DNA from: Streptomyces sp. SM11
GTDB taxonomy: Bacteria; Actinomycetota; Actinomycetes; Streptomycetales; Streptomycetaceae
DNA length: 64,000 bases
Assembly (NCBI RefSeq): GCF_002910905.1
Contig: NZ_NEUE01000216.1
Location: 33,977-97,976, forward strand
Direction: 5' to 3'
Each line of letters begins with the position of its first letter. Position 1 is the stretch's first letter. The notes beneath the pieces are model-generated. The model had not been told where the DNA came from. It did not search any database and saw only the letters and a program-made list of their open reading frames with translations. Shown one piece after another: positions 42,223 through 51,958 of this stretch. A program made the position numbers and the translations under genes.

Positions 42223-44490
42223 TCACTTTGCCGGTTCGGGCTCCGGCGCGTCCACCTGCTCCGCCTCGCCCGCCGGATCGGCCGGGGTCTTCACCGACTC
42301 CAGGAGGAGCTGCGAGACGTCCACGACCTGGATGGACTCCTTGGCCTGGCCGTCGTTCTTCTTGCCGTTGACCGAGTCGGTCAGCATGACGAGGCAGAAC
42401 GGGCAGGCGGTGGAGACGATGTCCGGGTTGAGGGCGAGGGCCTCGTCGACGCGCTCGTTGTTGACGCGCTTGCCGATCCGCTCCTCCATCCACATCCGGG
42501 CACCACCGGCGCCGCAGCAGAAGCCGCGCTCCTTGTGGCGGTGCATCTCCTCGTTCCGCAGCCCCGGGACCTTCGCGATGATCTCGCGCGGCGGGGTGTA
42601 GATCTTGTTGTGCCGGCCCAGGTAGCAGGGGTCGTGGTACGTGATCAGGCCCTCGACCGGGGTCACCGGGATCAGCTTGCCCTCGTCGATGAGGTGCTGG
42701 AGCAGCTGCGTGTGGTGGATGACCTCGTACTCGCCGCCGAGCTGCGGGTACTCGTTCGCGATCGTGTTGAAGCAGTGCGGGCAGGTCGCGACGATCTTCT
42801 TCGACGACTTGGGCTTCTTCGTCGTCGTGTCGTCATCGTCCTCGCCGTACGCCATGTTCAGCATCGCGACGTTCTCCTGGCCGAGCTGCTGGAACAGCGG
42901 CTCGTTGCCCAGGCGGCGGGCGGAGTCACCGGTGCACTTCTCGTCGCCGCCCATGATCGCGAACTTGACGCCCGCGATGTGCAGCAGTTCCGCGAAGGCC
43001 TTCGTGGTCTTCTTGGCCCGGTCCTCCAGGGCGCCCGCGCAGCCGACCCAGTACAGGTAGTCGACCTCGGTGAGGTCCTCGACGTCCTTCCCGACGATCG
43101 GGACCTCGAAGTCGACCTCCTTGGTCCACTCCACGCGCGCCTTCTTGGCCAGCCCCCAGGGGTTGCCCTTCTTCTCCAGGTTCTTGAGCATCGTGCCCGC
43201 CTCGGACGGGAACGAGGACTCGATCATCACCTGGTAGCGGCGCATGTCGACGATGTGGTCGATGTGCTCGATGTCGACCGGGCACTGCTCGACGCAGGCA
43301 CCGCAGGTGGTGCAGGACCACAGGACGTCCGGGTCGATGACGCCGTTCTCCTCGGCGGTACCGATGAGGGGGCGCTCGGCCTCGGCGAGTGCGGCCGCGG
43401 GGACGTCCTTGAGCTGCTCCTCTGTGGCCTTCTCGTTGCCCTCCATGTCCTTGCCGCCGCCAGCCAGGAGGTACGGGGCCTTGGCGTGCGCGTGGTCGCG
43501 CAGCGACATGATCAGGAGCTTGGGGGAGAGCGGCTTGCCGGTGTTCCAGGCGGGGCACTGGGACTGGCAGCGGCCGCACTCGGTGCAGGTGGAGAAGTCG
43601 AGGATGCCCTTCCAGGAGAACTGCTCGACCTGGGAGACGCCGAAGACGGCATCCTCGGCCGGGTCCTCCCAGTCGATCTCCTTGCCGCCCGACGTCATCG
43701 GCTGGAGCGCGCCGAGCGCGACGTCGCCGTCGGCGTTCCGCTTGAACCAGATGTTCGGGAAGCCGAGGAAGCGGTGCCAGGCGACACCCATGTTGGTGTT
43801 CAGCCCGACCGTGATCGCCCAGACCATCGTCGTACCGAGCTTGATCATCGCGAAGAGGTAGACCAGGTTCTGCAGCGTTTCGACGCTCAGCCCCTTGAAG
43901 GCCAGCACCAGGGGGTACGAGGCGAAGTACGCGGGCCCGTAGCTGTCCACGTGGTGCAGCGCGCCTTCAAGGCCGCGGAGCAGCATGATCGCGGCGCCGA
44001 TGATCAGGATGATCGCCTCGACGAAGTACGCCTGGCCCATCTTCGAACCGGTGAAGCGCGACTTGCGGCCCGCCCGCGAGGGCAGGTTCAGCTGGCGGAT
44101 CGCGATCAGGACGAGGATGCCGAGGGTCGTGCCGAGTGCGATGAACTCGATGTAGACCTCGTACGGCAGGAAGGTGCCGATGTACGGCAGTACCCAGTCG
44201 GCCTTGAACAGCTGGCCGTACGCCGTGACGATCGTCAGGCCCAGGGTCAGGAAGCCGACCGCGACGAACCAGTGGGCGACGCCCACGATTCCCCAGCGGT
44301 TCATGCGGGTATGGCCGACGAACTCCTTGATCAAGGTGATCGTCCGCTGCTTGGGGTCGTCGGTGCGGCTGCCTGCGGGTACCGACTGTCCGAGACGGAC
44401 GAAGCGGTAGATCTGCGCGACGGCTCGGGTGATGAGCGCAACGCCGACGACCGTCAGCACCAGCGACACAATGATCGCGGCGAGTTGCAT
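42223..44490 (-). CDS. Membrane Fe-S heterodisulfide-reductase-like protein
   Basis: 755 residues. The N-terminal 270 residues have about five membrane helices (cytochrome-b-like, with His in FVAVGF and HHVDSYG). Two [4Fe-4S] motifs follow: CTECGRCQSQCP and CTTCGACVEQCP. Two cysteine-rich CCG domains follow (TCPHCFNTIANEYP...CYLGRHN and ERGFCCGAGG). It resembles mycobacterial Rv0338c. It probably moves electrons between quinone and soluble carriers; donor and acceptor are unknown. The C-terminal 35 residues are acidic and disordered. Confidence 0.92.
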   Translation of the reverse strand: MQLAAIIVSLVLTVVGVALITRAVAQIYRFVRLGQSVPAGSRTDDPKQRTITLIKEFVGHTRMNRWGIVGVAHWFVAVGFLTLGLTIVTAYGQLFKADWVLPYIGTFLPYEVYIEFIALGTTLGILVLIAIRQLNLPSRAGRKSRFTGSKMGQAYFVEAIILIIGAAIMLLRGLEGALHHVDSYGPAYFASYPLVLAFKGLSVETLQNLVYLFAMIKLGTTMVWAITVGLNTNMGVAWHRFLGFPNIWFKRNADGDVALGALQPMTSGGKEIDWEDPAEDAVFGVSQVEQFSWKGILDFSTCTECGRCQSQCPAWNTGKPLSPKLLIMSLRDHAHAKAPYLLAGGGKDMEGNEKATEEQLKDVPAAALAEAERPLIGTAEENGVIDPDVLWSCTTCGACVEQCPVDIEHIDHIVDMRRYQVMIESSFPSEAGTMLKNLEKKGNPWGLAKKARVEWTKEVDFEVPIVGKDVEDLTEVDYLYWVGCAGALEDRAKKTTKAFAELLHIAGVKFAIMGGDEKCTGDSARRLGNEPLFQQLGQENVAMLNMAYGEDDDDTTTKKPKSSKKIVATCPHCFNTIANEYPQLGGEYEVIHHTQLLQHLIDEGKLIPVTPVEGLITYHDPCYLGRHNKIYTPPREIIAKVPGLRNEEMHRHKERGFCCGAGGARMWMEERIGKRVNNERVDEALALNPDIVSTACPFCLVMLTDSVNGKKNDGQAKESIQVVDVSQLLLESVKTPADPAGEAEQVDAPEPEPAK

Positions 44491-44524
44491 TTCGGGGCTC
44501 CTCGGGCCTGCGAGAGCGGGATCC

Positions 44525-44558
44525 AGTTACTACTGCCCACTACTACTAAGCAGTAACT
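44525..44558 (-). promoter_or_regulatory. AT-rich inverted repeat upstream of the Fe-S oxidoreductase
   Basis: AGTTACT and AGTAACT (44525-44531, 44552-44558) form an inverted repeat around ACTACT direct repeats, 34 nt before the ATG. The AT-rich sequence is striking in this genome and probably part of the promoter. Confidence 0.4.
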
Positions 44559-44585
44559 TAATTAGTCTGTGCTGACACTATCCAC

Positions 44586-45605
44586 TTATTCCACCGTGCT
44601 GTAGCCGGGGCGTCGGTGATCTGCGTCGCTCAGGTGCGCCTTGGTTCGACGGGCCTTCCGGAGCCGCGTCCGCAGGGGATTGCCCGCGGCTTCGGCGAGG
44701 ATCGCCAGGTCGAGCACCACTCCATGGTGCTCTGCGTAGTGCTGGTCCAGCAGGGCGGGGTCGTCCCACGGCATGTCGGAGCGGGCGCGTACCTGCGCGA
44801 GACCGGTCAGGCCCGGCCGTAGTTCCTGCCGCCACTGCCGGGCGCCCGGCCCCCCGGCCCGCGGGTCGCCCGGGGCCAGGGGGACGGGTCCGACCAGGGA
44901 CAGATCGCCGCGGACGACATGGTGCAGCCGGGAGAACAGGTCCAGCCGGAGCCTCCGGGTGCGCAGGGTCCGCAGTTCGAAGACCCGGCCGCCCAGGCCG
45001 GTCCTGGGCCGGCGGTCCCAGGCACCGCCCGGGGTGCGCCGCGCGGCCAAGGCGAGGGCCGCCACGGCGACGGCGGGGGCGGTCAGGACCAGCAGGGCGG
45101 TGCCGAGGGCCAGGTCCAGGGTCCGTTCGGCCCTCGTGCGCGGGGTGAAGCGGTCCGCCAGTCGCCCGGCCCGGTCGGTGAGGCCGGCCAGGCGTGCCGC
45201 GGGGCGCGAGGGGAAGTGGCTCCTTGCCGTCCCTGTCACTGCCGGGTGGGGGCGCGGGTGGCGCGGCTCCTCCTCGTGCGGATTCCTGTGCGGATCCCCG
45301 TGCGGGTGCTCGTGTGGAGATGGGCTGGGCGTCTCCGTCCCGTACGCCTCCCTCCCGTACGCCTCCGGGCTGCGCGGCTCCGGACGGGGCCGGGGCGGTC
45401 GGTCCGGCCGGGCCTGCTGGGTCTGCAGGGCCTGCTGGGTCTGCGGGGCTTGCGGAGCCTGCTGGTCTCCGCGGTTCTTCCGGTGATTCCTCTGGTTCTT
45501 CTGGCTTCTCTGGTTCTGCCGATCCTTCCGATCCTTCCGGCCCTTCAGACTCTTCTGGCTCTTCTGGTTCTTCTGCCGTACGCGCGGCTTCCTCGCGTTC
45601 TGCAT
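44586..45605 (-). CDS. Bacterial sugar transferase (undecaprenyl-phosphate glycosyl-1-P transferase-like)
   Basis: 339 residues as given. The catalytic half (about 145-330) has one membrane segment (LDLALGTALLVLTAPAVAVAALAL), then GRVFELRTLR, VRGDLSLVGPVPL and RPGLTGLAQVRARSDMPWDD, the signature of sugar-1-phosphate transferases that start exopolysaccharide or glycan synthesis. The first 130 residues are low-complexity Lys/Gln/Arg- then Pro/His-rich. Third-position GC supports this frame, but the true start could be further in. Ribosome site weak. Confidence 0.75.
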   Translation of the reverse strand: MQNARKPRVRQKNQKSQKSLKGRKDRKDRQNQRSQKNQRNHRKNRGDQQAPQAPQTQQALQTQQARPDRPPRPRPEPRSPEAYGREAYGTETPSPSPHEHPHGDPHRNPHEEEPRHPRPHPAVTGTARSHFPSRPAARLAGLTDRAGRLADRFTPRTRAERTLDLALGTALLVLTAPAVAVAALALAARRTPGGAWDRRPRTGLGGRVFELRTLRTRRLRLDLFSRLHHVVRGDLSLVGPVPLAPGDPRAGGPGARQWRQELRPGLTGLAQVRARSDMPWDDPALLDQHYAEHHGVVLDLAILAEAAGNPLRTRLRKARRTKAHLSDADHRRPGYSTVE

Positions 45606-45835
45606 CGCGCCCGCCCGGGGTTCGAGGTTCGATGGTGTGACGATCCACGGTGAAACCTGCCGGTCGAGGGTGATTGTGACCGTCTCGCGGCATTTTGTGA
45701 CAGAACGATCCCATGGTGGGGTGCTGGGGCGGGCGGTGTACGAGGGGTCGCGAGGGGTGTGGCGTGCGTGGGTGTGGTCGTGGGGCGGCGCAGGCGGGTC
45801 CGACGAGGGCCGAGTGTGCTCTATGTGGCACTTAA

Positions 45836-45856
45836 GTTGAGCGTAAGCGACTCAGG
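45836..45856. promoter_or_regulatory. Second, degenerate HAIR (HspR-binding) site
   Basis: GTTGAGC-N7-ACTCAGG matches the HspR consensus CTTGAGT-N7-ACTCAAG at 11 of 14 positions with the right spacing, 31 nt upstream of the perfect site. Confidence 0.6.
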
Positions 45857-45860
45857 TCTG

Positions 45861-45889
45861 TTGACTCCGGGGCCGGCGTCGTGCATTCT
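45861..45889 (+). promoter_or_regulatory. Probable dnaK promoter
   Basis: TTGACT (45861-45866) and CATTCT (45884-45889) are 17 bp apart. The -10 touches the perfect HAIR site, so HspR binding should block polymerase. Confidence 0.65.
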
Positions 45890-45908
45890 TGAGTCAGATC
45901 CACTCAAG
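45888..45908. promoter_or_regulatory. Perfect HAIR operator for HspR
   Basis: CTTGAGT-CAGATCC-ACTCAAG, exact match to the established HspR inverted repeat, 21 nt before the dnaK ATG. Confidence 0.92.
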
Positions 45909-45929
45909 TAGTCAGTTGGAGGAATTGAA

Positions 45930-47783
45930 ATGGCACGTGCGGTCGGCATCGACCTGGGCACGACTAACTCCGTCGTCAGCGTTCTCGAAGGCGGCGAGCC
46001 CACCGTCATCACCAACGCCGAAGGCGCCAGGACCACGCCGTCCGTCGTCGCCTTCGCCAAGAACGGCGAGGTGCTCGTCGGCGAGGTCGCGAAGCGCCAG
46101 GCGGTCACCAACGTCGACAGGACCATCCGCTCCGTCAAGCGCCACATGGGCACTGACTGGAAGATCGACCTGGACGGCAAGAGCTTCAACCCGCAGCAGA
46201 TGAGCGCGTTCATCCTGCAGAAGCTGAAGCGCGACGCCGAGTCCTACCTGGGCGAGAAGGTGGCCGACGCGGTCATCACCGTCCCGGCGTACTTCAACGA
46301 CTCCGAGCGTCAGGCGACCAAGGAGGCCGGTGAGATCGCGGGTCTGAACGTCCTGCGCATCGTCAACGAGCCGACCGCCGCCGCCCTGGCGTACGGCCTG
46401 GACAAGGACGACCAGACGATCCTCGTCTTCGACCTCGGTGGCGGCACCTTCGACGTGTCGCTCCTGGAGATCGGTGACGGCGTCGTCGAGGTGAAGGCCA
46501 CCAACGGTGACAACCACCTCGGTGGTGACGACTGGGACCAGCGTGTCGTCGACTACCTGGTGAAGCAGTTCGCCAACGGGAACGGCGTGGACCTGTCCAA
46601 GGACAAGATGGCTCTCCAGCGTCTCCGCGAGGCGGCGGAGAAGGCGAAGATCGAGCTGTCGTCCTCGACCGAGACCACGATCAACCTGCCCTACATCACG
46701 GCGTCCGCCGAGGGCCCGCTGCACCTGGACGAGAAGCTCACGCGCTCGCAGTTCCAGCAGCTGACCGCGGACCTCCTGGACCGCTGCAAGACCCCGTTCC
46801 ACAACGTCATCAAGGACGCGGGCATCCAGCTCTCCGAGATCGACCACGTCGTTCTCGTCGGTGGCTCCACCCGTATGCCGGCCGTCGCCGAGCTCGTCAA
46901 GGAGCTGACCGGTGGCCAGGACGCCAACAAGGGTGTGAACCCGGACGAGGTCGTCGCCATCGGCGCCTCGCTCCAGGCCGGTGTCCTCAAGGGTGAGGTC
47001 AAGGACGTCCTGCTCCTCGACGTCACCCCGCTGTCCCTCGGTATCGAGACCAAGGGAGGGATCATGACCAAGCTCATCGAGCGGAACACCACGATCCCGA
47101 CCAAGCGCTCCGAGATCTTCACGACGGCCGAGGACAACCAGCCCTCCGTGCAGATCCAGGTCTACCAGGGCGAGCGCGAGATCGCCGCGTACAACAAGAA
47201 GCTCGGAATGTTCGAGCTGACCGGTCTGCCGCCGGCCCCGCGCGGTGTGCCGCAGATCGAGGTCGCCTTCGACATCGACGCCAACGGCATCATGCACGTC
47301 GCCGCCAAGGACCTCGGCACCGGCAAGGAGCAGAAGATGACCGTCACCGGCGGCTCCTCGCTGCCGAAGGACGAGGTCAACCGGATGCGCGAAGAGGCCG
47401 AGAAGTACGCCGACGAGGACCACGCCCGCCGCGAGGCCGCCGAGTCGCGCAACCAGGGCGAGCAGCTCGTCTACCAGACGGAGAAGTTCCTCAAGGACAA
47501 CGAGGACAAGGTTCCCGCTGACGTGAAGACGGAGGTGGAGACCGCTGTCGGCGAGCTGAAGGAGAAGCTCAAGGGCGAGGACTCCGCCGAGATCCGCACG
47601 GCCACCGAGAAGGTCGCGGCCGTCTCCCAGAAGCTGGGCCAGGCGATGTACGCCAACGCCCAGGCCGAGGGCGCGACCCCCGGCGCCGAGGCCCCGGGCG
47701 GCGCTCAGGCCAAGGCCGATGACGATGTCGTCGACGCCGAGATCGTGGACGACGAGAAGGACACCAAGGGCGGTGCGGCGTGA
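45930..47783 (+). CDS. dnaK: Chaperone DnaK (Hsp70)
   Basis: 617 residues. ATPase motifs: [35 protein letters not shown] and [13 protein letters not shown]. The substrate domain follows at about 385-540 ([14 protein letters not shown] opens it). The tail is Glu/Ala-rich and ends GGAA instead of the common EEV. It folds nascent and heat-damaged proteins with DnaJ and GrpE. Its TGA overlaps the grpE start (GTGA). Controlled by HspR through the two HAIR sites. Confidence 0.99.
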   Translation: MARAVGIDLGTTNSVVSVLEGGEPTVITNAEGARTTPSVVAFAKNGEVLVGEVAKRQAVTNVDRTIRSVKRHMGTDWKIDLDGKSFNPQQMSAFILQKLKRDAESYLGEKVADAVITVPAYFNDSERQATKEAGEIAGLNVLRIVNEPTAAALAYGLDKDDQTILVFDLGGGTFDVSLLEIGDGVVEVKATNGDNHLGGDDWDQRVVDYLVKQFANGNGVDLSKDKMALQRLREAAEKAKIELSSSTETTINLPYITASAEGPLHLDEKLTRSQFQQLTADLLDRCKTPFHNVIKDAGIQLSEIDHVVLVGGSTRMPAVAELVKELTGGQDANKGVNPDEVVAIGASLQAGVLKGEVKDVLLLDVTPLSLGIETKGGIMTKLIERNTTIPTKRSEIFTTAEDNQPSVQIQVYQGEREIAAYNKKLGMFELTGLPPAPRGVPQIEVAFDIDANGIMHVAAKDLGTGKEQKMTVTGGSSLPKDEVNRMREEAEKYADEDHARREAAESRNQGEQLVYQTEKFLKDNEDKVPADVKTEVETAVGELKEKLKGEDSAEIRTATEKVAAVSQKLGQAMYANAQAEGATPGAEAPGGAQAKADDDVVDAEIVDDEKDTKGGAA

Positions 47784-48430
47784 CCGAGGAGACTCCGGGC
47801 TTCGAGGAGAAGCCCGATGTCCCCTCCGGCGCCACCCCTGATGACGCCGAGCCGAAGGCCGCCGACCCCTCCGAGGAGGAGGCGGCGGCCCCGGCCGGGG
47901 ACACCGACCCGACCGTCGGTCTGACCGCACAGCTGGACCAGGTACGCACCGCGCTCGGCGAGCGCACTGCGGACCTCCAGCGGCTCCAGGCCGAATACCA
48001 GAACTACCGTCGCCGCGTCGAGCGGGACCGGGTCACGGTCAAGGAGATCGCTGTCGCGAACCTCCTGTCCGAGCTCCTGCCCGTGCTCGACGACGTCGGC
48101 CGCGCGCGGGAACACGGCGAGCTGGTCGGTGGCTTCAAGTCGGTGGCCGAATCGATGGAGACCATCGTCGCGAAGCTGGGCCTCCAGCAGTTCGGCAAGG
48201 AGGGCGAGCCCTTCGACCCGACGATCCACGAGGCCCTGATGCACAGCTACGCGCCGGACGTCACCGAGACGACCTGCGTGGCGATCCTGCAGCCGGGGTA
48301 TCGCATCGGCGAGCGCACCATCCGCCCCGCGCGGGTGGCTGTCGCCGAGCCGCAGCCGGGCGCCACGCCCGCCGCGGCCAAGGAAGAGAAGACTGACGAC
48401 GAGGAGAGCGGTGGCACCGAGGAGGTCTGA
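47780..48430 (+). CDS. grpE: Nucleotide-exchange factor GrpE
   Basis: 216 residues, GTG overlapping the dnaK stop. The N-terminal 65 residues are acidic and disordered ([15 protein letters not shown]...). Then comes a coiled coil ([19 protein letters not shown]) and the beta domain with [45 protein letters not shown], all GrpE hallmarks. It releases ADP from DnaK. The long tail is acidic. A 96-nt gap with a GGCCGGCCC/GGGCCGGCC hairpin separates it from dnaJ. Confidence 0.98.
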   Translation: MTEETPGFEEKPDVPSGATPDDAEPKAADPSEEEAAAPAGDTDPTVGLTAQLDQVRTALGERTADLQRLQAEYQNYRRRVERDRVTVKEIAVANLLSELLPVLDDVGRAREHGELVGGFKSVAESMETIVAKLGLQQFGKEGEPFDPTIHEALMHSYAPDVTETTCVAILQPGYRIGERTIRPARVAVAEPQPGATPAAAKEEKTDDEESGGTEEV

Positions 48431-48526
48431 CGGCAACGCGTCTGATCACCACGGTGCACACCGACCGGCCCGGCGGCCGGCCCACGGGCCGGCCGCTCGG
48501 CCGATCGTCCGGAAGGAGGGACGTCG

Positions 48527-49720
48527 ATGAGCACGAAGGACTTCGTCGAGAAGGACTACTACAAGGTCCTCGGCGTCCCCAAGGACGCCACCGACGCCGA
48601 GGTCAAGAAGGCGTACCGGAAGCTCGCCCGCGAGTTCCACCCGGACGCCAACAAGGGTGACGCCAAGGCGGAGGAGCGCTTCAAGGAGATCTCCGAGGCG
48701 AACGACATCCTCGGTGACCCCAAGAAGCGCAAGGAGTACGACGAGGCGCGCGCCCTCTTCGGCAACGGCGGCTTCCGGCCCGGCCCCGGTGGTGCGGGCG
48801 GCAACTTCAACTTCGACCTGGGCGACCTCTTCGGCGGGGGCGCCCCGGGCGGCGGACAGGGCGGTGCGGGCGGCGGCTTCGGCGGCGGCGGGGGCGGTCT
48901 CGGCGACGTCTTCGGCGGGCTGTTCAACCGAGGCGGCGCGGGCACCCGCGTCCAGCCGAAGCGCGGCCAGGACATCGAGTCCGAGGTGACGCTCAGCTTC
49001 ACCGAGGCGGTCGACGGGGCCACGGTCCCGCTGCGGATGTCCAGCCAGGCGCCCTGCAAGGCGTGTTCCGGCACCGGCGACAAGAACGGCACCCCCAGGG
49101 TCTGCCCGACCTGTGTCGGCACCGGCCAGGTCTCGCGCGGCAGCGGCGGCGGCTTCTCGCTCACCGACCCCTGTGTGGACTGCAAGGGCCGGGGCCTCAT
49201 CGCCCAGGACCCCTGCGACGTCTGCAAGGGCAGCGGCCGGGCGAAGTCGGCGCGCACCATGCAGGTGAGGATCCCGGCGGGCGTCTCCGACGGCCAGCGG
49301 ATCCGGCTGCGCGGGAAGGGCGGTGCGGGCGAACGCGGCGGTCCGGCCGGCGACCTCTACGTCGTCGTCCACGTCGACGCCCACCCGGTCTTCGGCCGCA
49401 AGGGCGACAACCTCACGGTCACCGTGCCCGTCACCTATCCGGAGGCGACGCTCGGCGGCGAGGTCAAGGTCCCCACCCTCGGCGGCCCCCCGGTCACCCT
49501 GAAGCTCCCCCCCGGCACCTCCAACGGGCGTACGATGCGCGCCCGGGGCAAGGGCGCGGTGCGTAAGGACGGCACCCGCGGCGACCTGTTGGTCACCGTG
49601 GAGGTCGCGGTCCCCAGGGACCTGGGCCAGGAGGCCAGGGACGCCCTGGAGGCCTACCGGAAGGCGACCGCGGACGAGGACCCGCGGGCGGAACTGTTCC
49701 AGGCTGCGAAGGGAGCTTGA
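48527..49720 (+). CDS. dnaJ: Co-chaperone DnaJ (Hsp40)
   Basis: 397 residues. A J domain (about 7-75, with HPD in REFHPDANKG), a Gly/Phe-rich linker (FGGGAPGGGQGG...) and four CxxCxGxG zinc motifs (CKACSGTG, CPTCVGTG, CVDCKGRG, CDVCKGSG) precede the C-terminal substrate domains. It delivers clients to DnaK and stimulates its ATPase. GGAAGGAGG precedes the ATG. Confidence 0.98.
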   Translation: MSTKDFVEKDYYKVLGVPKDATDAEVKKAYRKLAREFHPDANKGDAKAEERFKEISEANDILGDPKKRKEYDEARALFGNGGFRPGPGGAGGNFNFDLGDLFGGGAPGGGQGGAGGGFGGGGGGLGDVFGGLFNRGGAGTRVQPKRGQDIESEVTLSFTEAVDGATVPLRMSSQAPCKACSGTGDKNGTPRVCPTCVGTGQVSRGSGGGFSLTDPCVDCKGRGLIAQDPCDVCKGSGRAKSARTMQVRIPAGVSDGQRIRLRGKGGAGERGGPAGDLYVVVHVDAHPVFGRKGDNLTVTVPVTYPEATLGGEVKVPTLGGPPVTLKLPPGTSNGRTMRARGKGAVRKDGTRGDLLVTVEVAVPRDLGQEARDALEAYRKATADEDPRAELFQAAKGA

Positions 49721-49721
49721 G

Positions 49722-50168
49722 ATGGATGGCCGTCGACGCAATCCGTACCAGCTGACCGATGAGACCCCGGTGTACGTGATCTCGATCGCGGCCCAGCTCT
49801 CCGGTCTCCATCCGCAGACCTTGCGCCAGTACGACCGTCTCGGCCTGGTCTCCCCGGACCGTACGGCCGGGCGCGGCCGACGCTACTCGGCCCGCGACAT
49901 CGAGCTGCTGCGCACCGTGCAGCAGCTGTCGCAGGACGAGGGCATCAACCTCGCGGGCATCAAGCGGATCATCGAGCTGGAGAACCAGGTGGCCGCGCTC
50001 CAGCAGCGCGTCGCCGAGCTCTCGGCGGCGGTGGACGGCGCGGCGGTCGCCATGCAGCAGCGCGAGGCCCAGGTGCACGCCTCGTACCGCCGGGACCTGG
50101 TGCCGTACCAGGACGTGCAGCAGACCAGCGCGCTGGTGGTCTGGCGGCCGAAGCCGAAGCGGCCTTAA
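49722..50168 (+). CDS. hspR: Heat-shock repressor HspR (MerR family)
   Basis: 148 residues, 1 nt after the dnaJ stop. MerR-type DNA-binding domain at about 15-85 (YVISIAAQLSGLHPQTLRQYDRLGLVSPDRTAGRGRRYSARDIELL), then a coiled coil (LENQVAALQQRVAEL). HspR binds HAIR operators with DnaK as co-repressor, so it autoregulates this operon and clpB, both of which carry HAIR sites in this window. Confidence 0.98.
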   Translation: MDGRRRNPYQLTDETPVYVISIAAQLSGLHPQTLRQYDRLGLVSPDRTAGRGRRYSARDIELLRTVQQLSQDEGINLAGIKRIIELENQVAALQQRVAELSAAVDGAAVAMQQREAQVHASYRRDLVPYQDVQQTSALVVWRPKPKRP

Positions 50169-50187
50169 GGGCCTGTCCTCGCGTTAC

Positions 50188-50223
50188 GGGGCCGGGAGAG
50201 CGTTCGTCCGCTCTCCCGGCCCC
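50188..50223 (+). terminator. Terminator of the dnaK operon
   Basis: A perfect 15-bp stem (50188-50202 with 50209-50223) and a 6-nt loop, 19 nt after hspR. Confidence 0.88.
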
Positions 50224-50241
50224 TTCGCGCGCACCCCGGGT

Positions 50242-50679
50242 CTACGGCAGGGCGGTGCTGATCGCGTCGACCGCCATCATCCACATCGGCTGGCCGCCGG
50301 TGCCGAACGCGGCGGCCAGCGCGCAGCCGACCGCCGCGTCGGCCGGCTCGACGACGACCCCGTCCCGCCACGCGGCGATGACCCGCCGGTCGCCGTCCGA
50401 GGAGAAGTCCCCGATGTGCTTTCCGTCGCGGGTCAGCCGGCTGCTCGGGATCGAGTCGGGGACGAGTCGGTAGGACGTACCCGCACAGCGGACGTCGACC
50501 TGGTAGGAGCGGCGGCGGAGTTTCCCCTTGCCGGGTGCGATCGTCGTCTCCCGGCCGTCCACCGTGAGCGTGAGCCGGCGGGGGTCGCGGGTGCCGGTGA
50601 CGATGTGGTCGTCGATCTCCGCGCCGGGGGCGCGGGTGAGGACGACGCGAGGGATTCTCTCGCCGCTCACGACGAGCAT
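50242..50679 (-). CDS. Conserved-looking protein of unknown function
   Basis: 145 residues from ATG 50679. It appears soluble and beta-rich (VTGTRDPRRLTLTVDGRETTIAPGKGKLRRRSYQVDVRCAGTSYRLVPDS), with a final hydrophobic helix (AAVGCALAAAFGTGGQPMWMMAVDAI). I recognise no family; the first part might be an immunoglobulin- or PH-like barrel. A 26-codon frame lies just upstream. Confidence 0.55.
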   Translation of the reverse strand: MLVVSGERIPRVVLTRAPGAEIDDHIVTGTRDPRRLTLTVDGRETTIAPGKGKLRRRSYQVDVRCAGTSYRLVPDSIPSSRLTRDGKHIGDFSSDGDRRVIAAWRDGVVVEPADAAVGCALAAAFGTGGQPMWMMAVDAISTALP

Positions 50680-50685
50680 CTCGCC

Positions 50686-50766
50686 TTACTCGCCCGTGAG
50701 TTCGACCAGAATGTCCCCGTGGTGGTCGTCCTCGACGGCGGTGGGTATGGGGGCGGTGTCGGTCAT
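50686..50766 (-). CDS. Possible 26-residue small ORF upstream of the unknown gene
   Basis: ATG 50766 opens MTDTAPIPTAVEDDHHGD, then ILVELTGE and a TAA 6 nt before the next ATG. No ribosome site precedes it, but third-position GC is high and its end (GAGTAAGGCGAG) supplies the ribosome site of the next gene. It could be a leader peptide or the true N-terminus of a frameshifted neighbour. Confidence 0.35.
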   Translation of the reverse strand: MTDTAPIPTAVEDDHHGDILVELTGE

Positions 50767-50965
50767 CTGGGCTTAGTGGTCGTTCTGTTGCGCGGAGGGA
50801 GGCCGTCAGGTCGGTCAGGACTGACGTACGCCATTCTCGCAGGGACGCGACGGTGAGGAGGCGGGCGATGCCGACTCGGACGGCGGTGACGGGGGAGTCC
50901 GGTGCGGCCCGGTGCCGGTTCCTGGTCGGCGGGACGGCTGGTGCCCGCAGAACTTCGTGGCGCGG

Positions 50966-51946
50966 TCAGGAATCCGCTTCCAGGATTCCCGACCGCGCGA
51001 TCAGGTATCCGAGTTGGGCTCGGCTGGTGCTGCCGAGCGTGGTGTTCATCTTGGCGATGTGTGCCCGGCAGGTCCGGACGTTCATGCCGAGGCGACGGGC
51101 GATCGAGTCATCGACGTGACCCGCTACGAGGAGCTGGGCGATGGATCGCTGGACGCCGCTTATTCCTGCTGGAGTGGGGTCGTAGAGGACCTCCTCCAGG
51201 AGTGGGGTAGCGCGCTGCCAGAGCTGCTCGAAGACCCTGATGAGGTAGGAGACGAGCCCCGGGTGCCGAAGCTCCAGAGCGACGGTCCGGTCGTCCTGGG
51301 CGGGTATGAACGCGACGGTGCGGTCGAAGATGAGCATGCGCTCGACCAGTTCCTCGAGGGTGCGGATCTCGACCCCTTCGGCGAGACGCTCCGCGTAGGC
51401 GAACGTGCCCTGGTGGTGTCGCACGGTGTGCTGGTAGAGGGTACGGATCCCGACGCCCCGGTCGACCACGGCCTTGCCACGTTCGAGCCCCTTGCTGAGG
51501 ATGTCCTCACTGCGGCCGCCCCCGGGCTGGACGGTGAGTACCTCGTAGTGGCATTCGGCGGTGGCCACGTCGATGGCGGCGTTGATGCGTGTGCTGCCCT
51601 CCAGCACGGTGATGGCGTGGGTGGTGGGGGGATCCTGGGCGCTGATATCCATGAAGGGTTCGAAGGACTCGGTCAGGTCCAGGGAATGCCGTCTGCGCTC
51701 CTGGATTTCGCGCTCTATGGGATGCAGTCGCTGCGCGAGGGCGGCGGAGGGCGGCACCGGGCGGAGCCAGGCGGGGTCGTCGGGATCCGGGTGGAGCAGG
51801 GCGAAGTCCATCAGGCACGGGGCTGGTTCGGCGTCGGCGCGAGGTATGCGGCCGGATCGCAAGGCATGGGCGTAGAGGCGCTGTCCCGCATCGCATAGTT
51901 CGGTGATGCCGTGAGGATGTGCCGCTTTTGACTCGCTTGTGGCCAT
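50966..51946 (-). CDS. LuxR-type regulator, divergent from a secreted peptide gene
   Basis: 326 residues from ATG 51946 (GGAG immediately upstream). The C-terminal 65 residues (GISGVQRSIAQLLVAGHVDDSIARRLGMNVRTCRAHIAKMNTTLGS) are a LuxR helix-turn-helix. The preceding 240 residues are alpha/beta with a TrmB-like or PLD-like look (EVLTVQPGGGRSEDILSKGLERGKAVVDRGVGIRTLYQHTVRHHQGTFAYAERLAEGVEIRTL), the pattern seen in many orphan Streptomyces LuxR proteins. A 26-bp palindrome lies 12 nt before its ATG. Confidence 0.85.
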   Translation of the reverse strand: MATSESKAAHPHGITELCDAGQRLYAHALRSGRIPRADAEPAPCLMDFALLHPDPDDPAWLRPVPPSAALAQRLHPIEREIQERRRHSLDLTESFEPFMDISAQDPPTTHAITVLEGSTRINAAIDVATAECHYEVLTVQPGGGRSEDILSKGLERGKAVVDRGVGIRTLYQHTVRHHQGTFAYAERLAEGVEIRTLEELVERMLIFDRTVAFIPAQDDRTVALELRHPGLVSYLIRVFEQLWQRATPLLEEVLYDPTPAGISGVQRSIAQLLVAGHVDDSIARRLGMNVRTCRAHIAKMNTTLGSTSRAQLGYLIARSGILEADS

Positions 51947-51958
51947 ATCTCCACCCCC

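Noticed and set aside
42535..44556. 673-codon plus-strand frame opposite the Fe-S oxidoreductase
   Set aside because: No domain or codon structure; the minus strand encodes a full Fe-S protein with all cysteine motifs.
44578..45831. Alternative Glu/Pro-rich N-terminus for the sugar transferase in another frame
   Set aside because: Its codons mostly end in A or T in the EEPEEPEE stretch, while the chosen frame has the expected GC-rich third positions.
45912..47930. 672-codon minus-strand frame opposite dnaK
   Set aside because: Antisense shadow of dnaK, common in high-GC genomes.
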